From Alphaproteobacteria bacterium (lineage in GTDB: Bacteria > Pseudomonadota > Alphaproteobacteria > Rhizobiales > Xanthobacteraceae), in NCBI GenBank assembly GCA_005884685.1, contig VBAH01000072.1, positions 62,001 to 126,000 on the forward strand: 64,000 bases of DNA. The letters run 5' to 3'. The position numbers and the translations under genes were made by a program. The notes below the pieces were generated by a model that saw only the letters and a program-made list of their open reading frames with translations, did not search any database and was not told where the DNA came from. The number at the start of each line of letters is the position of its first letter. Position 1 is the first letter of the stretch. Positions 18,026 through 25,534 of the stretch are shown here, in pieces.

Positions 18026-18440
18026 CCAGCCCGCGAGCCCCTGCTCCAGCTTGGCGAACAGCGGATTGTCGCGCGTGAAGACGTCGTCGATGTCGGCGAC
18101 GGTGACGCTGTCGGCGTCCTCAGTTCGTAGGGCGCAATAAGTGAGCGCAGCGAACGCATTGCCGTCCGACGGCGAGGCGGCGCAATGCGCTTCGCCCCGC
18201 CTTCGCGGGGGCATGCTTATTGCGCCCTACCCCTAGCCCGTGAGCCCCTGCTCCAGCCTGGCGAACAGCGGATTGTCGCGCGTGAACACGTCGTCGATGT
18301 CGGCCACGGTGATGCTGTCGGCGCCCTCAGTTCGTAGGGCGCAATAAGTGAGCGCAGCGAACGCATTGCGCCGTCCGACGGCGAGGCGGCGCAATGCGCT
18401 CCGCCCCCGCCTTCGCGGGGGCATGCTTATTGCGCCCTAC
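18026..18440. repeat. Two tandem units of hisG 3' end plus GTAGGGCGCAATAAG palindrome
   Basis: Two consecutive units each hold about 95-98 bp matching the last 30 codons of hisG (18026-18120 and 18233-18330). Each is joined to a palindromic element beginning GTAGGGCGCAATAAG and ending CTTATTGCGCCCTAC (18127-18230 and 18334-18440). The hisG-like parts read on the minus strand and still encode the [16 protein letters not shown] block; the outer copy has lost the stop codon (TAG to TGG). Both carry Asp where real HisG has Tyr (VADIDYVF), so they have diverged together. Confidence 0.92.
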
Positions 18441-18469
18441 GCATCACCCCCGCCCGCCAACAAGCCGGC

Positions 18470-18577
18470 CTACTTCGTCTCCGGCGGGGGCTGGTTGCGC
18501 TTGCTGTACCAGATCGCGGCAACAACGCCGACGACCACGACAATCCAGAAGGCCTGCGCGCCCCACCCGAAGTCCAT
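18470..18577 (-). CDS. 35-residue membrane micro-protein
   Basis: Translation from ATG 18575-18577 gives MDFGWGAQAFWIVVVVGVVA and then a short basic/Pro-rich tail ending PPPETK. One transmembrane helix spans about residues 9-24. A Shine-Dalgarno GGAG lies 6 bp before the ATG, formed by the stop codon region (TAGGAG) of the upstream micro-protein gene, so the two should be translated together. I do not recognise the family. It resembles in size the small subunits that stabilise membrane complexes such as KdpF or CydX, but the sequence does not match either as I know them. Confidence 0.65.
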   Translation of the reverse strand: MDFGWGAQAFWIVVVVGVVAAIWYSKRNQPPPETK

Positions 18578-18586
18578 CGTCGGCTC

Positions 18587-18727
18587 CTAAAAGTGCACGG
18601 TGGACTTGAGTGCGACATATGCGATCAGGATGATGATCGACCACGCGATGATGTCGCCGACGATGAACCCGAGCCGCATCAGAGGATCGCGCGGATAGGG
18701 ATAATACGGCTGTTCACTGAGGCTCAT
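18587..18727 (-). CDS. 46-residue membrane micro-protein
   Basis: Translation from ATG 18725-18727 begins MSLSEQPYYPYPRDPLMRLG and continues into a hydrophobic helix (about 20-39), ending KSTVHF. AAGGGG lies 6 bp upstream as a ribosome-binding site. The N-terminal tail, rich in Tyr and Pro, should be on the opposite membrane face from the short C-terminus. The stop codon is part of the next gene's ribosome-binding site. The family is not recognised. It lies downstream of the KdpDE-like genes on the same strand but 247 bp away, so co-transcription is uncertain. Confidence 0.65.
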   Translation of the reverse strand: MSLSEQPYYPYPRDPLMRLGFIVGDIIAWSIIILIAYVALKSTVHF

Positions 18728-18974
18728 GAAATCCCCTTAGCCGACCCTGAGCCCGGCCAAAGTCGGCGCCCGCGCGGCCTGGAATGTCTTGCTGGGTGAC
18801 AAATATCGGCGTCGCGGCACGTGTGACCGTCAGGGAACGAAGCTGAGAGACTCGCGACAATACCGATTGGTCCTGTAAACGTTCGCGCAGCTAAAGGCCG
18901 GTCCGATGTAAATTCCGCGTAAACAGGGCAAGACCGGAACCGGGACTACCGCAATCCGGCCGCAGCCCTGTTCA

Positions 18975-19679
18975 TCAACGCGCTTCCGAATCGCTCGCCA
19001 GCCGGTAACCGACGCCGAGCTCGCTCACCAGGATGCGCGGCTGCTTCGGATTCTGCTCGATCTTTCCACGCAGCTTGCGCACCAGAATGCGCAGATAGTG
19101 CGAATTGTGCATGTGGCGGGCGCCCCAAACCTCGCGCAGCAGGATGTTGTGGGTCACGACATTGCCGGCGTGCTGCGCCAGCACCTGCAACAGCCGGTAT
19201 TCCTTTGGCGACAGAACGACGCGCGAGCTCTCGACGAACACGGCGCGTGCGGCGAGGTCGATCGTCAGGGAGCCAAGCCTGACGACGGGTTCCCCCTGCG
19301 CACCGCGCGCCTGCCGCCGAAGCGCCGTGCGCGCACGGGCGAGAAGCTCCGCCATGCTGAACGGCTTCACCACGTAATCGTCGGCGCCGCTTTCGAGCAG
19401 CCGCACTTTATCCGCGTCGCTTGCCCGCACCGAGAGAACGATGATCGGGACGGTCGACCAGGCGCGGAGCCGCTCCACGATGCTCGCGCCATCCATGTCG
19501 GGCAGATTGAGATCGAGCACGATCAGGTCGAGCGGACGCAGCGTGGCGGTGCGCAGGCCGGCTTCGCCGGTTTCCTCTTCGAGCACGGTGAAGTGCTCAA
19601 GATCGAATCCGGCGCGCAGGAAGCGGCGGATCTGCGGCTCGTCGTCGATGACGAGAACGACCGGCGACAGATCACTCAT
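18975..19679 (-). CDS. OmpR/KdpE-type response regulator
   Basis: A 234-residue two-component regulator. The receiver domain has the acidic pocket Asp12-Asp13, phospho-acceptor Asp56 (LIVLDLNLPDMDG) and Lys105 (VVKPFS). The C-terminal winged helix (about 130-230) has the OmpR pattern LSPKEYRLLQVLAQHAGNVV with LRILVRKLRGKIE and a typical end GVGYRL. It is closest in style to KdpE. The start is ATG 19677-19679, overlapping the kinase gene by eight bases. No kdpFABC genes are in the window, so the regulated promoter is unknown. Confidence 0.9.
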   Translation of the reverse strand: MSDLSPVVLVIDDEPQIRRFLRAGFDLEHFTVLEEETGEAGLRTATLRPLDLIVLDLNLPDMDGASIVERLRAWSTVPIIVLSVRASDADKVRLLESGADDYVVKPFSMAELLARARTALRRQARGAQGEPVVRLGSLTIDLAARAVFVESSRVVLSPKEYRLLQVLAQHAGNVVTHNILLREVWGARHMHNSHYLRILVRKLRGKIEQNPKQPRILVSELGVGYRLASDSEAR

Positions 19680-20790
19680 CGGCGTCGTCCTCGGAAGCCG
19701 GCTGGGTGTCGACCGGCAGGGTAATGGAGAACCTGGCACCGTGTCCCGGGCCCGCGCTGAAAGCGCGGATGGTCCCGCCGCTGGCCTGGATCAGCGCCCG
19801 CGCGATCCAAAGTCCAAGTCCCGATCCTGACACGGCGCCGGCATGGCGCGGACTGCGATAGAACCGGTCGAAAACCCGCTCCACCTCGTCGCCAGCCAGC
19901 CCTTCGCCTTGATCCACGACCTCGATGTCGATCGACTTGCCGCTGTGTCGCGCGATGACGGACATTGATGCCTGTGATGGAGAGTACTTGGCCGCGTTCT
20001 CGATCAGTTGACCCAGCGCGCTCTCCACCAGCGACGGGTCGACATAGATCAGCGGCAGGTCGTCGGCGACGGCAAGCATGACCTCCCGATCGACGAGCAA
20101 GTGCCGCTTGCGCGCGAGTGCTCCACTGACGACGTCCTCGGGATCGACCCACGCAAGGTGCGGCCGGATGCCTTCGCTGCTGATGCGCGTCGCGTCCAGC
20201 AGGTTCTGGATGTCTCCATTGAGCCGTTCCGCTTCCTTGCGCACGACGCGGACGAGCGAGGAGAGATGCTCATCGCGTTCGACGATCGGTGACTGTGCCA
20301 GCACCGAGGTCGACCCGACAATCGCGGCGAGCGGCGTGCGCAACTCGTGTGAGACGGAGCCGATCAGCGCATCGCGCAGGCTTTCCGCCTGCGCGCGCAT
20401 GCGGGCGTGACGCACGGTGACCGCCATGCGGCCGGTGATGGCCGCGACAGCGACGAACAAAACGATGTCCGCAACCTGTGCCGGACTCTGCACCCGGAAA
20501 TCATACAGCGGCGCATAAAAAAAGAAGGCCGGGAAGGCGATGCCCGAAATTCCCGCGAACAACGCCGGGACGGCGCCCCAGCGCAGCGCTGCCAGGATGA
20601 CCGGGATCAGGTACACGATCGTGACATGTTCGATCGGAAATAGCGCGGATGCGGCGGCGAGCAGAACCGTAACGACGGCAACCAGGAGCAGCGCAAACAG
20701 GACGCCGATCGTCCGGGTGCCGGCCGCACCGAACAACGAATTGCTGCCCCACACTAGACGCAAGCGAAGCTGCTCCCATGGTCCGGCCAA
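19672..20790 (-). CDS. Sensor histidine kinase with DUF4118-type membrane domain (KdpD-like C-terminal half)
   Basis: A 372-residue kinase. Four closely spaced hydrophobic segments (about 25-120) form a DUF4118/KdpD-type membrane module. They are followed by the phosphorylated His148 (GSVSHELRTPLAAI) and an ATPase domain (LIENAAKYSP, GSGLGLWIARALI). The N-terminal KdpD and universal-stress domains of true KdpD are absent, so potassium sensing should not be assumed. The start is uncertain: 20788-20790 is TTG, no ATG is nearby, and another TTG at 20763 follows a better GGGAG. The 5' end comes within 70 bp of the truncated repeat at 20857. Confidence 0.85.
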   Translation of the reverse strand: MAGPWEQLRLRLVWGSNSLFGAAGTRTIGVLFALLLVAVVTVLLAAASALFPIEHVTIVYLIPVILAALRWGAVPALFAGISGIAFPAFFFYAPLYDFRVQSPAQVADIVLFVAVAAITGRMAVTVRHARMRAQAESLRDALIGSVSHELRTPLAAIVGSTSVLAQSPIVERDEHLSSLVRVVRKEAERLNGDIQNLLDATRISSEGIRPHLAWVDPEDVVSGALARKRHLLVDREVMLAVADDLPLIYVDPSLVESALGQLIENAAKYSPSQASMSVIARHSGKSIDIEVVDQGEGLAGDEVERVFDRFYRSPRHAGAVSGSGLGLWIARALIQASGGTIRAFSAGPGHGARFSITLPVDTQPASEDDADE

Positions 20791-20856
20791 TACTTATCGC
20801 AAACGGCGGGCGGGCGCTGCAGCCGGGCGGGCGCGGACGACATTGGGTCCGCCCGG

Positions 20857-21130
20857 GACGGCGAGGCGGCGCAATGCGCTGCGCCCCGCCTTCGCGGGGG
20901 CATGCTTATTGCGCCCTACCCCCTAGCCCGCCAGCCCCTGCTCCAGCCTGGCGAACAGCGGGTTGTCGCGCGTGAACACGTAGTCGATGTCGGCCACGGT
21001 GACGCTGTCGGCGCCCTCAGTTCGTAGGGCGCAATAAGTGAGCGCAGCGAACGCATTGCGCCGTCCGACGGCGAGGCGGCGCAATGCGCTCCGCCCCCGC
21101 CTTCGCGGGGACATGCTTATTGCGCCCTAC
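20857..21130. repeat. Truncated palindrome, third hisG-end copy and full palindrome beside hisG
   Basis: Reading away from hisG, a full palindrome (21024-21130) is followed by a hisG 3' copy of about 98 bp (20923-21020). That copy is intact to its own TAG and carries the same VADIDYVF codons as the real gene. A second palindrome is cut off after about 63 bp (20857-20919). Beyond the cut lies unrelated DNA with the kinase gene. These units match those at 18026-18440 in order and direction. Confidence 0.92.
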
Positions 21131-21132
21131 CC

Positions 21133-22110
21133 CTAGCCCGTGAGCCCCTGCTCCAGCCTGGCGAACAGCGGGTTGTCGCGCGTGAACACGTAGTCGATGT
21201 CGGCCACCGTGACGCTCTCGGCGCCCTCGCCGCGCAGGAAGCTCGCGAGCGAGTGCACCTGGCCCGGCGGACAGTGCAGCGTGATCATGCCGGACGAGGT
21301 CGGCCCGCCGAACGGCGTCGCGACGCCGAAGCGCTGCTTCGCCTCGGCCAACACCTTGTCGTCGATGCCGGGGGCGCGCGTGCGCACCTCGCGGAAGGCG
21401 CGCGCGCGTCCCTGCGCGGCGATGCGGTCGAGGATCAGCCGCGCGGTCTCGCGTTCCGTCGCGCCCCATTCGGCGGCGCGCGCCGCGATCAGGTTCGCCT
21501 CCGAGCGCAGCATGATGCCGTCGTCGAGCACCTTCAGGCCGTTCGCCGCAAGCGTCGTCCCGGTGGTGGTGATGTCGACGATCAGCTCGGCGGTGCCGGC
21601 CGCAGGCGCGCCCTCGGTCGCGCCGAGGCTCTCGACGATGCGGTAGTCGATGATGCCGTGCGCGGAAAAGAACTGCCGCGCCAAGTTCACGTATTTCGTC
21701 GCAACGCGCATCTTGCGGTCATGCGTGGCGCGGAACGCGGTCGCGACATCGTCGAGGTCGGCCATCGTGCGCACGTCGATCCAGGCCTGCGGCACCGCGA
21801 CCACCACGTTCGCCTCGCCGAAGCCGAGCCGGTCGATCAGCACGACGCGCGCCTCGGCGTCGGAATACATCTCGCGGATCTGGTCCTCGCCGGTGACGCC
21901 GAAATGAACCGCGCCCAGACCGAGCTGCGTCGTGATGTCGGACGCCGACAGATACGCCACTTCGACGCCCGGAATATTGGCGATCGTGCCGCGGTACTCG
22001 CGCGCGCCGCGCGGCTTGACGAGTTGCAGCCCGGCGCGCGCGAAGAACGCCTCGGCGTTCTCCTGCAGCCGGCCTTTCGAGGGCACCGCGAGCACGAAGG
22101 GCGCGCTCAT
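21133..22110 (-). CDS. hisG: ATP phosphoribosyltransferase, catalytic subunit
   Basis: HisG joins ATP and PRPP in the first step of histidine synthesis. The 325-residue protein has the HisG patterns [12 protein letters not shown] at the N-terminus, FGVTGEDQI and the PRPP-binding stretch [14 protein letters not shown]. It overlaps hisZ by four bases (ATGA), so both subunits are made together. The final 30 codons ([14 protein letters not shown] motif region to the stop) are the portion that has been copied three more times downstream. The intact gene itself looks normal to its stop at 21133-21135. Confidence 0.95.
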   Translation of the reverse strand: MSAPFVLAVPSKGRLQENAEAFFARAGLQLVKPRGAREYRGTIANIPGVEVAYLSASDITTQLGLGAVHFGVTGEDQIREMYSDAEARVVLIDRLGFGEANVVVAVPQAWIDVRTMADLDDVATAFRATHDRKMRVATKYVNLARQFFSAHGIIDYRIVESLGATEGAPAAGTAELIVDITTTGTTLAANGLKVLDDGIMLRSEANLIAARAAEWGATERETARLILDRIAAQGRARAFREVRTRAPGIDDKVLAEAKQRFGVATPFGGPTSSGMITLHCPPGQVHSLASFLRGEGAESVTVADIDYVFTRDNPLFARLEQGLTG

Positions 22111-23246
22111 GTTGCGTTCCTTGGGGCCGCCCCGATCTCGTTCAGCCGCTCGATCCAGACCGCGAAGCCGACCGCCGGGATCGGCGCGCCTGCGCCGAGG
22201 CGCGTCAGCAATTCGTCATAGCGCCCGCCGGCGACGAGCTGGCGGTCGACGCGCATCTCCTTGTCGTGCAGCTCGAACACGAAGCCGGTGTAATAATCGA
22301 GCCCGCGCCCGAACGCGGTGGAAAACTTGATGCGCGACACCTCCACGCCCTGCGCGGCGAGAAAGCCGGTGCGGCTCTCGAACAGGTCGAGCGCGGTGGA
22401 CAGATCGAGCTGCGCTTCCGCCGCGAGCGTGCGCAGCGCGTCGGCCGCTTCGTCCGGATCGCCAGAGATGGCGAGGAACTGCTCGATCAGCGCGCGCGTC
22501 GCGCGCGGCAGGCCGGAGCTTGCGCCGAGCGCCGCCTGTTCGAGGAAACGATCCGCGATTTCGCCCACCGAGCGCCCGCCGACCGCCGTAATGCCGGCAA
22601 TCGACAACAGATCGGTGACGAGCGCGTGCGCGGCTTTCGGGTCGGAGCCGGCGAGCGCGGTCAGTACGCCCTGATATTCCGGCCGCTCGCTCGCGGCCGC
22701 GCTGACCAGGCGGTCGAGGTCATGCGCGAGGCTGCCCTGCCGGTTGAAGTCCTTCACGAGGCGGCGCTTCCACGCGGGTGCGAGGTCGAGCGCGGCGATC
22801 AGCGCGGAGAACAGCCCGACATCCCCCATGCGGATGTCCGGCGCATCGATGCCGTAATGCGTCGTCGCTTCGAGCCCGAGCGAGAGCATCTCGGCATCGG
22901 CGGCGGCGGTGTCGCGCCGGCCGAACGACTCGATGCCGGCCTGGACGAATTCGGACGGCCCGTCGGCGCGATGGCGGAACACCGGCGCCAGATAGCAGAA
23001 GCCGAGCGCCTCGCCGACCTCGGGCGAGGCGAGATAATCGCGCGACACCGGAATGGTGAGGTCCGGCCGCAGGCAGAGCTCCTGGCCGTCCGGATCGGTG
23101 GTGAGGAACATGCGGCGGCGGATGTCCTCGCCGGAGAGATCGAGGAACGGCTCGGCCGGCTGCAGGATCGCGGGGGCAACGCGCGCATAGCCCGCGCGCT
23201 CGTAATGCGCGGCGAGCGCCTCCGCCCGTGCGTCGGGCGCGGTCAT
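22107..23246 (-). CDS. hisZ: ATP phosphoribosyltransferase regulatory subunit
   Basis: HisZ is a class II aminoacyl-tRNA-synthetase-like protein that activates HisG and mediates histidine feedback; it has no tRNA-charging role. The 379-residue protein shows the HisRS-like core ([35 protein letters not shown]) and lacks the C-terminal anticodon-binding domain present in the real HisRS encoded at 25.5 kb. It is first of the hisZ-hisG pair. The start is ATG at 23246. A region of 170 bp to the transglutaminase gene holds its promoter. Confidence 0.93.
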   Translation of the reverse strand: MTAPDARAEALAAHYERAGYARVAPAILQPAEPFLDLSGEDIRRRMFLTTDPDGQELCLRPDLTIPVSRDYLASPEVGEALGFCYLAPVFRHRADGPSEFVQAGIESFGRRDTAAADAEMLSLGLEATTHYGIDAPDIRMGDVGLFSALIAALDLAPAWKRRLVKDFNRQGSLAHDLDRLVSAAASERPEYQGVLTALAGSDPKAAHALVTDLLSIAGITAVGGRSVGEIADRFLEQAALGASSGLPRATRALIEQFLAISGDPDEAADALRTLAAEAQLDLSTALDLFESRTGFLAAQGVEVSRIKFSTAFGRGLDYYTGFVFELHDKEMRVDRQLVAGGRYDELLTRLGAGAPIPAVGFAVWIERLNEIGAAPRNAT

Positions 23247-23416
23247 GGCTGGAATTTCCGTGCGTCGGTCGTGCGCATGGCGCGGCGCTGCTGGTCCAAT
23301 TCGCGCGGGCCTTTAGCACGCTGCCGTTAAGGTTTCGATTGCGATCGCCGCGCGGGCTTAACGGGCGGCCGGCGGGGGCAGCAACATCGCGCCCAATATA
23401 GTGTCCGATCAATGGT

Positions 23417-24292
23417 TTAGTCCGAATGCTCCTCGTGCACCGTCACCGCAACATCGAGGCCGACGAACGCACCCTCCCCGGCAAAGCTGCCCGAGACCGG
23501 CAGCGCCTGGCTCGGGTCGCGCGTCACCGCGACGCGGATCAGGTTCTCGCCCGCGATCAGCGCGTTGGTCGGATCGAACTCGACCCAGCCCGCGCCCGGC
23601 AGATAGATGTCGGCCCAGGCGTGCGTCGCGCCCGCGCCCTGCATCGCCGCGCCGCCGTCGAGCGCCGGATCGTAGAGATAGCCGGTGACGAAGCGCGCGC
23701 CGAAGCCGAGCGAGCGCGCCGCCTCGATGAACAGCAGCGCGAAGTCGCGGCAGGTGCCGCTCTTCTTCGCGAGCGTCTCGACCGGCGACTGCGTGCCCTC
23801 CTCCTCGCGCGCGCGGTATTCGAACGAGCCGCGCATCGCGGCATTCATGGTGGCGAGCAGGTTGAAGGTGTTGGTGGGCGTCTCGAGCACGAACTGGCGC
23901 GCCCATGCTTCCACGACGCCGTGCGGATCGGGATAGTGGCGTTCGCGCAGGCGCCCGAGATCGGAGCGGTCGTCGGCCGAATGCATGAACGGGTAATTCT
24001 CGGCCTCCGGCGCGATCGGAACGTCGAGCTTCTGCAGCGCGTAGCGCTCGATCTTCAGGGTCGAGACGATGGCCAACTCGGCCGCCGCCGCGGAGAAATC
24101 GACGAGCGCGACCGAATTGCCGAACACGTCGTGCATCCAGCGCACGGTGCCGGGCGGCGAGAGCAGCAGCTCGGCCTCGACCAGGCGCAGGTCGTGGCTG
24201 TCGCGCGGGCGCAGCATCAGCCGGTGCTGGCCGAAGCTGACGGGCGCCGAATAGCGGTAGGTGGTGGCGTGGCGGACGGTGAGGAGTTTCAT
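23417..24292 (-). CDS. Transglutaminase-like cysteine protease-fold protein
   Basis: A 291-residue protein without a signal peptide. An N-terminal beta domain (KLLTVRHATTYRYSAPV), typical of bacterial transglutaminase-like proteins, precedes the core with Cys181 (GTCRDFA), His224 (THAWADIYL) and Asp240 (EFDPTN), which form a complete triad. Family members act as cytoplasmic peptidases or amide-modifying enzymes; in several bacteria they sit beside alpha-E and circularly permuted ATP-grasp genes, none of which is present here. The start is ATG 24290-24292, giving the standard MKLLTVRH start. The substrate is unknown. Confidence 0.87.
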   Translation of the reverse strand: MKLLTVRHATTYRYSAPVSFGQHRLMLRPRDSHDLRLVEAELLLSPPGTVRWMHDVFGNSVALVDFSAAAAELAIVSTLKIERYALQKLDVPIAPEAENYPFMHSADDRSDLGRLRERHYPDPHGVVEAWARQFVLETPTNTFNLLATMNAAMRGSFEYRAREEEGTQSPVETLAKKSGTCRDFALLFIEAARSLGFGARFVTGYLYDPALDGGAAMQGAGATHAWADIYLPGAGWVEFDPTNALIAGENLIRVAVTRDPSQALPVSGSFAGEGAFVGLDVAVTVHEEHSD

Positions 24293-24336
24293 GGTGCCTT
24301 CATGTAACATCGCCCGGTCAGAATCGGGAGAACCGC

Positions 24337-24891
24337 ATGCGACTTGCCATCATTCTCGCCAGTACTTTCGTTGCCACATCCGCGTTCGCGCAGGACATGC
24401 CGTCACGCAAGGCGGGTCTGTGGGAGATGACCATGACCTATGAGGGGCGCGGCGCGCCGCCCCAGACGATGCAGCAATGCATCGATGCCGCGACCGACAA
24501 GGCGATGCAGGACATGAGCGCCGGCCCGCGCGGGCAAAGCTGCTCGAAACGCGAGACCAAGAAAGTCGGCAATACCATCGTGTTCGATACCGTGTGCAGC
24601 ACGGGGACCGGCACCATGACCTCGCACGGCGTCGCGTCCGGCGATTTCAACTCCGCCTACACGGTCAAGATCAACGCGAAGCGCGAAGGCGGGCCTGCCA
24701 TCCCGAACATGCCGCCGGAGACGAACATGACCGTGGAATCGAAATGGCTCGGGCCGTGCAAGGCGGATCAGAAGCCGGGCGACATCATCATGGCCAATGG
24801 GTTGAAGATGAACATCAACGACAGGACGCCGGGCCGGGCCGGCGGGCCGGGCGCGATGCCGCCGGGCATGCCGGGCGGGATGAAGAAGTAA
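24337..24891 (+). CDS. DUF3617 secreted protein
   Basis: A 184-residue protein with a signal peptide (cleavage near AFAQD, residue 19). The DUF3617 pattern follows: KAGLWEMTMTYEG, the Cys-containing QQCIDAATDKAM, and paired Cys residues suited to disulfides in the periplasm. The C-terminus is Gly/Pro/Met-rich and low in complexity. The molecular role of the family is unknown. It is divergent from the transglutaminase gene with only 44 bp between starts, so the promoters overlap. Confidence 0.85.
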   Translation: MRLAIILASTFVATSAFAQDMPSRKAGLWEMTMTYEGRGAPPQTMQQCIDAATDKAMQDMSAGPRGQSCSKRETKKVGNTIVFDTVCSTGTGTMTSHGVASGDFNSAYTVKINAKREGGPAIPNMPPETNMTVESKWLGPCKADQKPGDIIMANGLKMNINDRTPGRAGGPGAMPPGMPGGMKK

Positions 24892-24927
24892 AGAGAGAGG
24901 CGGAGGACGGGCGGCACGCTCCGATCG

Positions 24928-24977
24928 ACCCTCTCCCCTTGGGGGAGAGGGTCGCCGCGAAGCGGCGAGGTGAGGGT
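24928..24977. repeat. CCCTCTCCCC-GGGGAGAGGG palindrome, left of the DUF559 gene
   Basis: CCCTCTCCCCTTGGGGGAGAGGG is split by a two-base loop and followed by GCCGCGAAGCGGC and GAGGTGAGGGT. Members of the same family lie at 25347-25408 in the opposite direction and at 25464-25529. Confidence 0.8.
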
Positions 24978-25040
24978 ACCGTTGCTAACGCGCCGCACCA
25001 TCAATCGGTCAAACCACGCCTACGCAAGCATGCGCGCGCA

Positions 25041-25347
25041 ATGCGACGTATTCCAACCGAGGCTGAACTCCAGCTCTGGTTCTTGCTGCGTGATCGCCGT
25101 CTGGACGGGACAAAGTTTCGCCGACAAGTCCCGTTCAAGACCTACATTCTTGATTTCGTGTGCTTCGAGCGGAAGCTGGTTGTCGAGGTCGATGGCGGGC
25201 AACACAGCGAATCCAGAACCAATCGCAATCGCGACGCTTTTGCTCGCCTCCGAAGGATTTCAGGTCGCCAGATATTGGAATCACGACGTGCTGCGAAACC
25301 CCGAAGGCGTTTTGACGGACTTGCTCGATAAGCTTGCGCTGAAGTGA
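25041..25347 (+). pseudogene. DUF559 (Vsr-like endonuclease fold) protein, frameshifted
   Basis: The first part reads in one frame (MRRIPTEAELQLWFLLRDRR ... FKTYILDFVCFERKLVVEVDGGQH). It has the DUF559 core, including the Asp of LDFVCF and the acidic residues of VEVDGGQH expected at a nuclease active site. After the codons for RDAF the correct continuation (LASEGFQVARYWNHDVLRNPEG) is in the next frame. One extra base at about 25241-25243 (GACGCTTTTGCTCGCC) explains the shift. Alternatives are a sequencing error or recoding. It starts at ATG 25041 and is framed by inverted CCCTCTCC/GGTGAGGG repeats. The function of DUF559 is unproven. Confidence 0.82.
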
Positions 25348-25408
25348 CCCCTCACCCGATCATCCTCGCGGAAATTCCGAGTAGCCCTCTCCCACAGGGG
25401 GCGAGGGC
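25347..25408. repeat. CCCTCACC...CCCTCTCCC repeat, right of the DUF559 gene (inverted)
   Basis: It begins ACCCCTCACCC directly at the DUF559 stop and ends with CCCTCTCCCACAGGGGGCGAGGG. Relative to the left copy (24928-24977) it is reversed, so the two copies bracket the gene. Confidence 0.75.
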
Positions 25409-25463
25409 GCAAATGCATTTGCGGTGTTTGCGGCCGCGCCGCTCGGTGCGGTCTTGGTTATTG

Positions 25464-25529
25464 TGCCCTCTCCCCTTGTGGGAGAGGGCATCGCAGGAAT
25501 CTCAACGTACTCGGTTGGGTGAGGGGTAA
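25464..25529. repeat. Third CCCTCTCCCC-family repeat, before hisS 3' end
   Basis: GCCCTCTCCCC pairs with GGGAGAGGGC around TTGT. Sequence ending GGTTGGGTGAGGGGT follows. It is in the same direction as the left copy and lies just past the hisS stop, where the stem could act as a terminator. Confidence 0.75.
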
Positions 25530-25534
25530 TCGCC

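Noticed and set aside
18975-20790. A true kdpDE potassium-sensing system
   Set aside because: The kinase lacks the N-terminal KdpD and universal-stress domains, and there are no kdpFABC genes. Only the KdpDE-like architecture is claimed.
18026-21130. CRISPR-like array because of the regularly repeated units
   Set aside because: Units are about 207 bp, contain hisG coding sequence, lack spacers of uniform length, and no cas genes are present.
25041-25347. Programmed frameshifting in the DUF559 gene
   Set aside because: There is no convincing slippery heptamer or downstream pseudoknot at 25235-25250. A simple one-base insertion or sequencing error is more likely.
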